This document shows, piece after piece, positions 41,370-50,262 of a stretch of DNA of 64,000 nucleotides (positions are counted from its first letter, which is position 1; each line of letters begins with the position of its first letter). The stretch lies in contig JAQXEK010000001.1 of the NCBI GenBank assembly GCA_029250885.1, forward strand, positions 244,190 to 308,189, given 5' to 3'. Under the pieces are notes generated by a model. The model saw nothing but the letters and a program-made list of their open reading frames with translations. It did not search any database and had not been told where the DNA came from. A program made the position numbers and the translations under genes. This stretch comes from Planctomycetota bacterium (GTDB lineage Bacteria > Planctomycetota > UBA1135 > GCA-002686595).

Positions 41370-44105
41370 CTAGCCCACCCGCTCGAGGAGCCAAAAGCCC
41401 ATGCGCTCGGCACTTGGAATGTCGTTGCCGGGCAGGCCCGTGCGGTGGTCCGCGTGGGTACAGGCGACCTCGCGAAAGCACCCTGTCTGAAGGAAGTGGG
41501 CTCGGTAATCGCGTTTGTAGGTTGTAGCTGATCCAGGTGGCAGGTGATGGTAGGGGACATCCTCATCCCGATCCGGTGCAAAGTCCGCGATGAGTAGAAA
41601 GCCACCGATAGACAAGGCCTCGCAGACGCTATCCGTCAGCCTTGGGAGCTGGGCACGATCGACCCAGTGCAGGATGAAATGCAGCAACAGCAGGTCACAG
41701 GTTCCCAGTCCCCCGAAGTCCTGGGCCGGTTGTCTAGTGAGCTCGACTCCATAGCGCTGCTGGCCATCAGCTACCGCTAGGGCGGAGGCGTCCGTGCCCT
41801 GGACGGCACAATGGAACAGGTCCCGAAGGGCTGCCAAGCGATAACCATTCGACGCACCGATTTCTAGGATTCGGGTCGGGGCCACGTCGTGCTTACGGAG
41901 TAGCGCAGTGGCCAGGTCCTGTTCGGCGTCAAAGAGAATCAGCTCCTCTCGTTTGCGAAGAAACCAACGGTCTCCTTCCCCTTGGAGAAATATGGCACCT
42001 TGACCATCTTGCTGTTGGGGATCGTCATTGATCGTGGGGCCTTCGTTCACCTTCTCCGCGGCGCGAAAGACCGGCTCGATCAGCTCGCCGTCAATGCGCT
42101 CACACACTGTCCCCTCAATGATCGCGGTCTGCAGTACCCTCGCTGCGCCGAGCATGGCTTGGAGGGTACGGTCCAGGTCACAGGTGCTGTGGGCACTTGA
42201 GAGGAAAAAGCACGAGCGAGTCAGGACGCCTCGGCGCACAAGCTCTTGTTGAAAAAGGGTCTGGAGCTCTAGGGCTGTGTTCTCATCGGTGGCCTTTAGG
42301 CTGTAGCCGGGAAAGTAATCCATCCCGATCGAGGATAGAACCGCACAGCCTGAGGTTCGCGCGACTTCATCGATCCCAATCCTGAGCTGGCGGCCAAGAG
42401 CCGTGAGCCGGGTGGACGTATGTTCGCGCTCCATAATTTCGATGGTCTGAATCGCCGCGGCGATTGAGGGCAGCTCACCCCCGAACGTAAAAGAGAAGAA
42501 GGCTTCTTCCAAAACAGCCATGTATTCCGATTTCCCGCATAGAACTGCTAGGGGATGCCCATTGGCGATTCCCTTGCCTAGGGCCGTCAGGTCGGGCGTC
42601 ACTCCATAGAGAGACTGGGCACCACCGAGGTGGATCCGGAAGCCAGTGATGACCTCATCAAATATCAGCAAGGCCCCGTACTTCGTACAGAGGGATCGGA
42701 CGCCCTCAAGGTAGCCCGCGGGTGGGGGCGTCAAGCTGACTGGCTCTAGAATGACTCCCGCCACATTGCCAGCGTGCAGCAAGTCTTCCAGGGCCTGCAG
42801 TTCGCCGTAGGGAAAGGCTTGGGTGAGCTCCGAGGTCGCCGACGGCACACCTAGATTCCTGGTCGTGGAGCCAATGTACCAGTCCTGCCATCCGTGATAT
42901 CCCGAGCATGCAATTACATCCTTACCCGTGACAGCCCGGGCGATACGTGCCGCGCCGGCAGTGACATCCGAGCCGTTCTTGCCAAAGCGAACCATCTCCG
43001 CACAGGGAACTAAGCGGCAGACAGTCTCGGCAAGCTGGGCTTCGAGGGGGTGGGGCAGGGAGGGAGTAAGGAAGCTCTCTGCAGCGCAGCGGGCGGCCGC
43101 TGCATTGACCTCTGGATGGCAGTGCCCAAGGATTGCGGGACCAAGCCCCAGCACGTAGTCCAAGAACTCATTCCCATCGGCATCCCAGACCCGCGACCCA
43201 TTGCCGCGAACGAGCACCTGGGGAGCAGTGCCCTTGACGTATTGTAGGGGGTTTTTGGAGAAGGTCTGAGCGCCACCGGGTATCCACTTTGTGGCCTGGG
43301 TGAACAGGGCGTCGCCTTGATCGGTCACGAGGGCAGGAGCAGGTTTTCCCGAGGTCAAATCGGGGGGACCGGCTGCCCACCCCTCGCCTTGGACATGCCC
43401 CCGAGATGCGTCTGCATAGTGGGCCCGTAGGATCTCGACGATCCGCGCAACCGGCGGGATGCTGCCGGCTTCCGATTCGAGAACGGCGCGCACGGCCTCC
43501 AGGTCCTCGGGATAGTCAACCGTTGCCCTGACGTCGGACCAGTCCTGGTCCCAGTCCACTTGGTGAATGCGAAAGCGATCCGGGTTCTGCCAGAGCGCAA
43601 ATGTGACGTGCTCGCGATGGTCGCCAGCCCGGGCCTCCTCCCAGATCTCTCTGAGTGCATCCATCGTGAAGACCTCGACGTCCATGCCATCGGGAAACTT
43701 TCCGGGGGGCGGTGCCGTGTTGGCGGCGTAGTCGCAGGAGTGCCGAGCGAACTCGTCCACCACAAGGTCTACAACGGCCGGATCTAAGAGTGGGCAGTCC
43801 GCGGTGACGCGTACGATAGTGGTTGCTTGGGCCCTCTCGGCCGCTCTGTAGTAGCGGTCGAGAACATCGTGCTCCGAGCCGCGGTAGACCGTCAGGCCTA
43901 GGGCTCGTGCGCTGGCAGCGATTTTGTCGTCGGCCGGAGAGCCCGTTGTGGCAAGAACAATCTCATCGATGCGAGTGGCTCTCTGGAGCTGACCCGTCAG
44001 CATCGAGAGAAGCGTCTGCCCGCAAACTTCCGTCAGGACCTTGCCTGGGAAACGTGTAGCGCTGTGGCGCGCTTGGACAATCGCCACGGTCTTCGGTGGG
44101 GTCAC
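41370..44105 (-). CDS. Three-domain fusion: SpsF-like nucleotidyltransferase, class III aminotransferase, methyltransferase
   Basis: A single 911-residue frame with three enzyme domains. Residues 1-235 form an SpsF/CMP-sugar-type nucleotidyltransferase (VAIVQARHSATRFPGKVL at 7-24; VRVTADCPLLDP). Residues about 260-685 form a PLP class III aminotransferase close to glutamate-1-semialdehyde aminomutase, with IFDEVITGFR and the PLP lysine at about 511 in LTALGKGIANG. Residues about 725-910 form a SAM methyltransferase (ILEIGASNGYRL at 746-757, then a FILHWV helix). The GTG at 44105 shares GTGA with the preceding stop. An ATG at 44153 would overlap that gene by 52 bases. The gene would activate, aminate and methylate a sugar or sugar acid. 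Separate genes for SpsF and the aminotransferase are usual; this fusion is unusual. Confidence 0.88.
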   Translation of the reverse strand: MTPPKTVAIVQARHSATRFPGKVLTEVCGQTLLSMLTGQLQRATRIDEIVLATTGSPADDKIAASARALGLTVYRGSEHDVLDRYYRAAERAQATTIVRVTADCPLLDPAVVDLVVDEFARHSCDYAANTAPPPGKFPDGMDVEVFTMDALREIWEEARAGDHREHVTFALWQNPDRFRIHQVDWDQDWSDVRATVDYPEDLEAVRAVLESEAGSIPPVARIVEILRAHYADASRGHVQGEGWAAGPPDLTSGKPAPALVTDQGDALFTQATKWIPGGAQTFSKNPLQYVKGTAPQVLVRGNGSRVWDADGNEFLDYVLGLGPAILGHCHPEVNAAAARCAAESFLTPSLPHPLEAQLAETVCRLVPCAEMVRFGKNGSDVTAGAARIARAVTGKDVIACSGYHGWQDWYIGSTTRNLGVPSATSELTQAFPYGELQALEDLLHAGNVAGVILEPVSLTPPPAGYLEGVRSLCTKYGALLIFDEVITGFRIHLGGAQSLYGVTPDLTALGKGIANGHPLAVLCGKSEYMAVLEEAFFSFTFGGELPSIAAAIQTIEIMEREHTSTRLTALGRQLRIGIDEVARTSGCAVLSSIGMDYFPGYSLKATDENTALELQTLFQQELVRRGVLTRSCFFLSSAHSTCDLDRTLQAMLGAARVLQTAIIEGTVCERIDGELIEPVFRAAEKVNEGPTINDDPQQQDGQGAIFLQGEGDRWFLRKREELILFDAEQDLATALLRKHDVAPTRILEIGASNGYRLAALRDLFHCAVQGTDASALAVADGQQRYGVELTRQPAQDFGGLGTCDLLLLHFILHWVDRAQLPRLTDSVCEALSIGGFLLIADFAPDRDEDVPYHHLPPGSATTYKRDYRAHFLQTGCFREVACTHADHRTGLPGNDIPSAERMGFWLLERVG

Positions 44106-45820
44106 TGGTCTTTCTCTGGTTTGGGGTGTCTGTGGAACCACTTGTGGTACCAACGCTCGCTTCTCTCGAGGGCAAATCCCGCACCTCGGTAGAGCTGCTG
44201 GGCGGGTAGGTTACGCCCTTGGGTCACCACTTCAACCCGGGGGAGGTCTTGTTCTTCGAACCACAGCAAAGCCCGCTGTAGGAGGGCGGCTCCCAAGCCC
44301 ATCCCACGGTTGCCCTTGGAGATTCCCACTAGCCCAATCTGGCCTAGGTTCGGGCTGGCACGGCGGCATGAGATGTATCCCACGACCTGTCCCTGGATCT
44401 CGGCAACAAAGACAATGTCGTCGAAGCCTCCAGTCACTGATTTTTGGATCCAGTCCCGGTAGAACTTGTGGCACAGGTCCCGGGGAAAGTTACCGTCAAA
44501 GTAGTAACGGCTAAATTCGTAGGCTTCCCCGGCTGTGTCGCCGAGGATGGAGCAGTCTTCCAAGGTGGCCATGCGGATCTGGCTTAGGTCAAGGTCCTCT
44601 ACGGCTTCGCTGGCTCCATGGGCGCGGATAAAGGTCAAGCGCTCGTCCACCCAACGAAAGCCGTTGCCATCGGCCAAGGTAAAGGTCTGCTGATCTTCCC
44701 CATGGGCGAGAAAATACATGCACTGGATGTTGTGCTCCTTGCACTTGGCGAGGGCAAAACGAAGAATGCTTGGGGTCAAAGCCCCACCGTGTAAGGTTCC
44801 AACCTGGAACCCAAAAAAGTCGCTGTCCCAGGCTAGGTGCTCGAAGAGTTGTACGGATTGGACCGTAGCTAGGCGCCCTTGTCCCGGCAGGGCTGTTCGA
44901 CCCGATCGCGAGAGATGTCGGCATTTGGCCGGGTCCTGCAGCAGGGAACTTATCGCCTGGGCCATCGAAACCGCGCTGACCTGCCCGGGCCCTCCGAGGT
45001 ACTGGGCACCGCCTAGGCTAGCAAGGCGAAGCGCGTTATCCCTCTGGTGATCGTACTGAGAGACCGCCAAGACCGGTGCGCCTAGGGAGGCGGCCATCAA
45101 CATAGTTGTCCCACCGTTGGTCACGGCCAACTGAGCCTTCGGGAGAAGCTCCAGCAGAGGGGCATCCTGCAGCAAGGTGAGATTGGAAGTTTCAGCCGCT
45201 TTGCTTTCAAGCTCATCGATTCTACTGTGGCTGCTCGCAGCGGCTACGACGGCTTCGCAACCGGGTTCCATCGCTGACCATGCCTCCATAAACATCTCCA
45301 GGAAGCACCCCGGATCAAAACCACCAAAGCTGGCCACGACAAGGTTGCGCTCTGGGTAAGAAGGCTTGGGAGAGGCGGCTGCACCGCCCATGCCGGTCAG
45401 GATGGTGTAGCCGAATCCCTCGACCGTTGCGCCGCAGCCCCAGAATGCTGGGTTGATCGAGAGGTCCGATCGCGCGGGATTGTTGGGATCGTCGATCGAC
45501 AGGACGATAAGGCCAGTGCTTCGCAGTTGACCAATAGCAGCCCCCGAGCGACCTAGATTGTCGAGCAGTACAACTGCTGCTCCTAGTTCGGTGGCCGCGC
45601 CGGCAATCGATTCGAACTCAGATATCCCAGCACCCCGAGCCATCACCTGAAAGCCTGCACCCTGTACACGCCGGGACATGGCCCCCGGCTTCATCAAGAA
45701 TGCCGCATCACAGCCTCGCAGCCGAAGGTCGCCCGCGATGGCCAAGCAGCGAGCAATGTGACCTGTGCCTAGCTCGCGCTCCTGGCCTCCGTCGCAGCAA
45801 ATCAAGGCATGGACACTCAT
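44102..45820 (-). CDS. PseG-like hydrolase fused to a WecD/GNAT-like acetyltransferase
   Basis: A 572-residue fusion. Residues 1-320 resemble PseG, which removes UDP from a diacetamido-trideoxy sugar: ERELGTGHIARCLAIAGDL, with His21 at the position of the PseG catalytic histidine, and the nucleotide-binding loop TNGGTTMLMAASLGAP (about 234-249). Residues about 328-560 are a GNAT-type acyltransferase with a WecD/RffC-like opening (LAWDSDFFGFQVGTL) and the acetyl-CoA loop KGNRGMGLGAALL (about 502-514). In Campylobacter the equivalent steps are separate proteins, PseH and PseG. The ATG at 45820 shares ATGA with the neuB-like stop. A fused enzyme could pass the sugar directly from N-acetylation to UDP removal. 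Confidence 0.88.
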   Translation of the reverse strand: MSVHALICCDGGQERELGTGHIARCLAIAGDLRLRGCDAAFLMKPGAMSRRVQGAGFQVMARGAGISEFESIAGAATELGAAVVLLDNLGRSGAAIGQLRSTGLIVLSIDDPNNPARSDLSINPAFWGCGATVEGFGYTILTGMGGAAASPKPSYPERNLVVASFGGFDPGCFLEMFMEAWSAMEPGCEAVVAAASSHSRIDELESKAAETSNLTLLQDAPLLELLPKAQLAVTNGGTTMLMAASLGAPVLAVSQYDHQRDNALRLASLGGAQYLGGPGQVSAVSMAQAISSLLQDPAKCRHLSRSGRTALPGQGRLATVQSVQLFEHLAWDSDFFGFQVGTLHGGALTPSILRFALAKCKEHNIQCMYFLAHGEDQQTFTLADGNGFRWVDERLTFIRAHGASEAVEDLDLSQIRMATLEDCSILGDTAGEAYEFSRYYFDGNFPRDLCHKFYRDWIQKSVTGGFDDIVFVAEIQGQVVGYISCRRASPNLGQIGLVGISKGNRGMGLGAALLQRALLWFEEQDLPRVEVVTQGRNLPAQQLYRGAGFALERSERWYHKWFHRHPKPEKDQ

Positions 45821-46944
45821 TCGCCGAGTAGCCAATCCCAAGTGACGGGCTCAAAAGCGGCTAGGGGCCTTGGTGCCCTTTTGCCCGTAATCTTGTTGAG
45901 ATACTTGGGGGAGATCCCCTGGGGACCTTCGCCGGGGCGAAGGCAGCGAATGTTGTCTGGTCCAAGCTGGTCGCCGACGCGAATCGCACAGGTCGCAAAG
46001 ATCCCCTTGAACGCAAACTCACGAACGTAGGCTTCAGAAGCGAGGCTGCGCTTCTCACTAGAGCCAAGCAGGAGCTCAGGGATCGGCGGCGCCTGCCCGG
46101 CCTGAAAGGCCTCGCGGTTGCGGTTCATAAGTTCGACCATGCTGGCCAGCTCTGTTGGCTCCGTTGCAAATCCATGGTCGGGTCCGGGCAGTTTGCGATC
46201 GAGGGTGATGTGCACTTCAAAGAGATCGGCCCCCAGGGAGGCTGATGCCCCTGGAACATGGTGATGGTCGATGGCGCCATCCTTTGTGCGGAAACCGTTG
46301 TCCGAGAAGCCCACCGGGACACCGAAGGCGCTTCGCAGAGTATCCATCACCGCAAGGTTGGCGTGATCTAGGGGGGCCGGGTACTCCGTGACACAGTGCA
46401 TCAAAGACAATGGACAGTCGACCGCCTGGATCGTACGAACAGCAGCTTCGATCTCCCCAAGGTTGGCGGCACCTGTGGAGAGGATCACCGCAGGTGCAAC
46501 CTCGGCAACCTGCTTCACGAAGGGTAGGTTCGTTAGCTCGTACGAGGAGATCTTTAAAGCCGGTGTCTCGACGCTAGCCAACATCGCAACGGCTTCCATT
46601 CCGATCGGGGCGGAAAAGAAGAGGATGTCGCGTTGGTCACAGTACGCTTTTAAGCTGCACACCCAATCCGCGGACATCTCCAGCCCCTTGTGCAGCTCGA
46701 AGATCGGAATCTCTTGGCCCATCAGATGGTAGATCCCCGCCCGCGTTCCCTCGACGTAGACATCGCTGGCTTGGAAGGTCTGGAACTTGGCCGCCGAACA
46801 CCCCGCGTCGGCGGCCGCGTCAATCAGAGCCATAGCCAGGTCTAGGTCTTGGTTGTGATTAAGCCCAATCTCGGCGATGAAGAACAGCGGATGCCCAGGC
46901 CCAATGACACGGTCCGCGACGCGACACTCGGGCTGATTTACCAC
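45817..46944 (-). CDS. NeuB/PseI/LegI-like nonulosonic acid synthase
   Basis: A 375-residue enzyme that condenses phosphoenolpyruvate with a 6-carbon amino sugar to give a nine-carbon nonulosonic acid. The TIM-barrel starts with HPLFFIAEIGLNHNQDLDLA and includes AAKFQTFQASDVY and VPVGFSDNGF. The C-terminal SAF (antifreeze-like) domain is seen at KGIFATCAIRVGDQLGPDN to LNKITGKR. The length is a little longer than PseI (about 340-350). The sequence does not let me choose between pseudaminic, legionaminic and sialic acid. The start is a GTG at 46944 overlapping the SDR stop by seven bases with GGAGG nine bases ahead. It is the anchor gene of this cluster. Confidence 0.92.
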   Translation of the reverse strand: MVNQPECRVADRVIGPGHPLFFIAEIGLNHNQDLDLAMALIDAAADAGCSAAKFQTFQASDVYVEGTRAGIYHLMGQEIPIFELHKGLEMSADWVCSLKAYCDQRDILFFSAPIGMEAVAMLASVETPALKISSYELTNLPFVKQVAEVAPAVILSTGAANLGEIEAAVRTIQAVDCPLSLMHCVTEYPAPLDHANLAVMDTLRSAFGVPVGFSDNGFRTKDGAIDHHHVPGASASLGADLFEVHITLDRKLPGPDHGFATEPTELASMVELMNRNREAFQAGQAPPIPELLLGSSEKRSLASEAYVREFAFKGIFATCAIRVGDQLGPDNIRCLRPGEGPQGISPKYLNKITGKRAPRPLAAFEPVTWDWLLGE

Positions 46945-47798
46945 GCGGAGAATCCTCCGTCGACCACTAGGTTGTGGCCCGTCACGTAGCTCGCTGCATC
47001 ACTGGCCAGATACGCGACTGCACCCTGCATGTCGGCAGCAGCGGCCATCCGCGCCATGGGAGTACGATTCACATAGGCGTCAACGAACTCTTGCGCCTGG
47101 TTCGCAAAAACGCCGCCGGGGGAGACGCTGTTGACCCGAATGCCGAGGGGGGCAAAGTGTACAGCGAAGTATTTGGAGAGCTGCACGACCCCAGCCTTGG
47201 TTGCGCCGTAGATCTCCGAGCTGTTGCGCCCTGAATCGCCGTACACACGCGGGTCCGGGGACACGACGCCGTACACCGAAGCGATGTTCACAATCGATCC
47301 GCCCCCGTCAGCCAAAAGCTCCCGGAAGGCATCAATGCAGTGAAACGTCCCGCCCAGATTGATATCGACTACAGACGCGAACTCGGCCTCGGTCCTGTCT
47401 TCGGACGGTGTGAAGACACCAATGCCAGCATTGTTCACAAGGATGTCGACGCGCCTAAAGTGGTCGCCAATCTGTTTCGCTAGGTCTTGGACCTGCGACT
47501 TGTTGGTAAGGTCTGCTTCGAACGCCCGGTGCTCCGCTCCAAGCTCGCTCGCTAAGATCGTGGCCTTGTCTGGCGCGACGTCAACAAGAGCAAGACTGGC
47601 CCCAAGGTCTGCAAGGCCCCTGGCAATGGCGTGGCCCAGCTGGCCCGATGCACCAGTTACAACGGCTACGCGACCATCAAGGCGGAAGCGCTCGGAAAGT
47701 GAAGAGGGAGTTGGAGTGATGGGGGACCGCGGGTAGGGCGTTAAAGTGGTGTACTTAGGCAGGTCGGAGCAGGGAATATGAAGGTCTGAGGTACCCAT
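46938..47798 (-). CDS. SDR family oxidoreductase of the nonulosonate cluster
   Basis: A 286-residue short-chain dehydrogenase/reductase. After a 38-residue Pro/Ser-rich N-terminal tail come the NAD(P) motif VAVVTGASGQLGHAIARGLADLG and NNAG. The Ser-Tyr-Lys triad is seen in SIVNIASVYG... and SSEIYGATKAGVVQLSKY. The C-terminus has YVTGHNLVVDGGFSAW. It is a classical SDR, not an extended epimerase, so it is not the PseB dehydratase. Clusters for legionaminic acid contain a similar SDR (PtmA), a plausible but unproven parallel. First gene of the minus-strand operon; its promoter should be in 47799-47883, shared with the divergent small gene. Confidence 0.9.
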   Translation of the reverse strand: MGTSDLHIPCSDLPKYTTLTPYPRSPITPTPSSLSERFRLDGRVAVVTGASGQLGHAIARGLADLGASLALVDVAPDKATILASELGAEHRAFEADLTNKSQVQDLAKQIGDHFRRVDILVNNAGIGVFTPSEDRTEAEFASVVDINLGGTFHCIDAFRELLADGGGSIVNIASVYGVVSPDPRVYGDSGRNSSEIYGATKAGVVQLSKYFAVHFAPLGIRVNSVSPGGVFANQAQEFVDAYVNRTPMARMAAAADMQGAVAYLASDAASYVTGHNLVVDGGFSAW

Positions 47799-47883
47799 GT
47801 CAAATGCCCCTTGACTTGCGTGGGGCGTTGCTTTGGGATGCTGCCCTCGGGGACTACCCCCAACCTACCGATCCGTAAGCCCC

Positions 47884-48144
47884 ATGAATCTTGAATCCAC
47901 CGCTATTGAGATCGCAGCGAGTTTCCGTATTGGGGCCACAGGTACGGCCAACGATGCCTTCGCCACCTGGATTGGGGATGTGATCCAGACCCTCGAAACA
48001 GGCGTAAGTCCCGGGGACGTTCCCGCGCTCTCTAAGCTATTAGGGCTTGGCTTTGAAGCCCAACAGCGGGCGGACTACATTGCCCTGGCGGACCTGTTGC
48101 AATACGAAATTGGGCCCCTGCTTGGAAAGCAGGGGCCCAGATAG
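47884..48144 (+). CDS. Small conserved-looking protein of unknown function
   Basis: An 86-residue helical protein, NLESTAIEIAASFRIGATGT to DLLQYEIGPLLGKQGPR. The ATG at 47884 is preferred to one 17 codons upstream. The amphipathic pattern and the C-terminal '..QQRADYIALADLLQYEIGPLL' resemble short proteins found beside flagellar or surface-glycan glycosylation genes, but I cannot name a family. Its divergent position next to the SDR-neuB operon supports a link. The 3' end of the gene encodes one arm of a perfect 12-pair hairpin (48112-48138) that probably ends transcription. Confidence 0.6.
   Translation: MNLESTAIEIAASFRIGATGTANDAFATWIGDVIQTLETGVSPGDVPALSKLLGLGFEAQQRADYIALADLLQYEIGPLLGKQGPR
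48112..48138. terminator. Perfect 12-pair hairpin between convergent genes
   Basis: GGGCCCCTGCTT (48112-48123), loop GGA, AAGCAGGGGCCC (48127-48138). It overlaps the last codons of the small plus-strand gene and faces the end of the minus-strand peptidase gene (48184). A smaller GGGC-AAAC-GCCC hairpin follows at about 48147. No U-run on either strand, so a bidirectional, perhaps factor-assisted, transcription end is the best reading. Confidence 0.6.
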
Positions 48145-48183
48145 CCGGGCAAACGCCCAGAAAGGTCATAGCAATCGCCCCAC

Positions 48184-50262
48184 CTAGGCGATACCTCGGT
48201 GGCGCAACAGGGCTTCCACTTCCACGGGGCGGCCGCGGAACGACTCGAAGACCTCGGCTGGAGCTTGGCTGCCACCTAGGGCGAGCACGGTCTCCCGAAA
48301 CTTGCGACCCAGGGCTCGAACCCCCTCGTCGTTGTCGAGGCCGACTTCCTCAAACGCGCCAAAGGCATCGGCACTGAGCACCTCGGCCCAGAGATAGCTG
48401 TAGTAACCGGCCGAGTACCCACCGGCAAAAATGTGGCTAAACGCGCACAGGAAGCGATCCTCAAGGAGCGGCATCATGGGCAAGGTCGCCTCGCTGACTC
48501 GGCGCTGCACGTCGAAGATCGTGCCGTCCGTTTTCGGGTCGTAGTCGTGGTGCAGGGTCAGGTCAATCTGGCCGAAGGCGATCTGCCTGCAGATGCCCGA
48601 GGCCGAGTGGAAGGTGCGCGCCTTGGTCAGCTTCTCGAACAGCTCGTCGGGAAGAGGCTCGCCCGTCTGCCAGTGGCCCGAGAATCCCAGCAGGGTCTGC
48701 TTGTGATAACACCAGTTCTCCATGAACTGACTAGGCAGCTCGACTGCGTCCCATTCCACCCCGGACGTGCCCGCGGCAGAGTCATAGTCCACCGTAGTTA
48801 GCATATTTTGCAGGGCATGACCGAACTCGTGGAAGAGGGTCGTCACATCGTTCAAGCTGAGCAGGGCCGGCTTCTCTCCAACCGGGCCGGGGAAGTTACA
48901 GACCACGTAAGGTGTCGGAATACGCAGGTCAGATCCTTCGGGAACCAGGACGCGGCTGCGACCAATTGCGCCCGAAACCCACGCACCACCGCGTTTGTTC
49001 TGAGGGCGCGAATAGGCGTCGAGATAGAAGCTGGCAATGTGTTCGCCACCCTCGTCGAGCACGTTAAAGAAGCGCACATCCGTGTTCCAGACCGATGTCT
49101 GACCGTCCGCTGCCACCACGCTTACCCCAAACAGCTTGGTCGTGAGCTCAAACATGCCCTCCAAGACCTTGGGCATCGGCAGGTAGGGACGCAGGGCCTC
49201 CTGGTCAAAATCAAGCTGCTCGATGCGAAGCTTGCCAAGCCAGTAGGATACGTCCCAATTCATGAACTCGTCGGCAGACGGGCCACCCTTAGAAGCGGCG
49301 AATGCCTTGATCTCGGCCACCTCGGCCTCGCCCTTATCGTGGGCTTGATCCAGTACCTTGGTCATCAGGTCGCGCACTTCGTCCACGTCCTTGGCCATCT
49401 TCTTCGACAGGCTGATCTCAGCGTGGCTGGCATAGCCAAGTAGGACGGCCTGCTTGGCGCGCAGCTCGAGGATCTCCAGGATGCGTGGCGTATTGTCGAG
49501 CTCATCTTCGCTGGCACGGGTCACCATGGCGCGGTACACCTGCTCTCGGAGATCCCTGCGGTCCGCGTACTCCATAAACGGACCATAGCTAGGGAAGTCG
49601 AGGGTGATGTGCCAAGGACCGGATGCAGGAGTGGCGTCAGGGCTGCCATTGGTCGCCGCGGACTGGGCGGCCAGAGCAAGTGCAGTCTCGGGTAGGCCGG
49701 CGACCTCATCCTTGTCGCTTAGGACCAAGCGGAAGCTGCGGGTGGCGTCGAGAACTGCATTGCCGAAGTCCATGGACAGAGCAGCCAGGCGGGCGTCGTT
49801 GGCGTTGTAGGCTTCAAGCTCGGCGCCCTCCAAAGCAATGCCCGAGAGCTCCATGCCGTGGATTGACTTTTTAAGGATGCGCTGCTGCGCCGAATCCAGA
49901 CTGTCCGGAGTGTCGGCTAACTTTTTCGTGGCCTGATAGATGATCTTGCTCTGGGCGGCGCGATTACCCAGGGCGACGACCTCGGGCTGCATCTCGGCGA
50001 TCGCGGTACGCAACTCGTCGGAGTTGTGCACGCTGAGAAGGTGATAGGAAACTCCCCAGGCAGTGTAGAGCCCGGCAAAGATGCGGGTCATCTCCTCGTC
50101 TACGGATTCCCAGTTCGGCTGGATGTTTGCTTCCAGCTCGGCGAGACGGCGCTCGGAATCACTCAGGGCAGAGCGCAGTGCAGGAACCACCTGGTCTGGG
50201 GTGAACGTGTCAAATTGGGGCAGGTTCTGCCAGTCAAGCAGCGGGAGGGTCGAGGTTGTCAT
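48184..50262 (-). CDS. prlC: M3A family oligopeptidase A (PrlC/OpdA-like)
   Basis: A 692-residue cytosolic zinc metallopeptidase of nearly the same length as E. coli oligopeptidase A (680). The zinc motif is LFHEFGHALQNMLT (HEXXH) with the conserved VEWDAVELPSQFMENWCY segment carrying the third ligand. Other M3A blocks are present (FYLDAYSRPQNKRGGAW, ASFYLDAY, FAGGYSAGYYSYLWAEVLSAD). The enzyme degrades short peptides, including signal-peptide fragments. Its start faces 428 bases of gene-free sequence before the MFS gene. Confidence 0.95.
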   Translation of the reverse strand: MTTSTLPLLDWQNLPQFDTFTPDQVVPALRSALSDSERRLAELEANIQPNWESVDEEMTRIFAGLYTAWGVSYHLLSVHNSDELRTAIAEMQPEVVALGNRAAQSKIIYQATKKLADTPDSLDSAQQRILKKSIHGMELSGIALEGAELEAYNANDARLAALSMDFGNAVLDATRSFRLVLSDKDEVAGLPETALALAAQSAATNGSPDATPASGPWHITLDFPSYGPFMEYADRRDLREQVYRAMVTRASEDELDNTPRILEILELRAKQAVLLGYASHAEISLSKKMAKDVDEVRDLMTKVLDQAHDKGEAEVAEIKAFAASKGGPSADEFMNWDVSYWLGKLRIEQLDFDQEALRPYLPMPKVLEGMFELTTKLFGVSVVAADGQTSVWNTDVRFFNVLDEGGEHIASFYLDAYSRPQNKRGGAWVSGAIGRSRVLVPEGSDLRIPTPYVVCNFPGPVGEKPALLSLNDVTTLFHEFGHALQNMLTTVDYDSAAGTSGVEWDAVELPSQFMENWCYHKQTLLGFSGHWQTGEPLPDELFEKLTKARTFHSASGICRQIAFGQIDLTLHHDYDPKTDGTIFDVQRRVSEATLPMMPLLEDRFLCAFSHIFAGGYSAGYYSYLWAEVLSADAFGAFEEVGLDNDEGVRALGRKFRETVLALGGSQAPAEVFESFRGRPVEVEALLRHRGIA

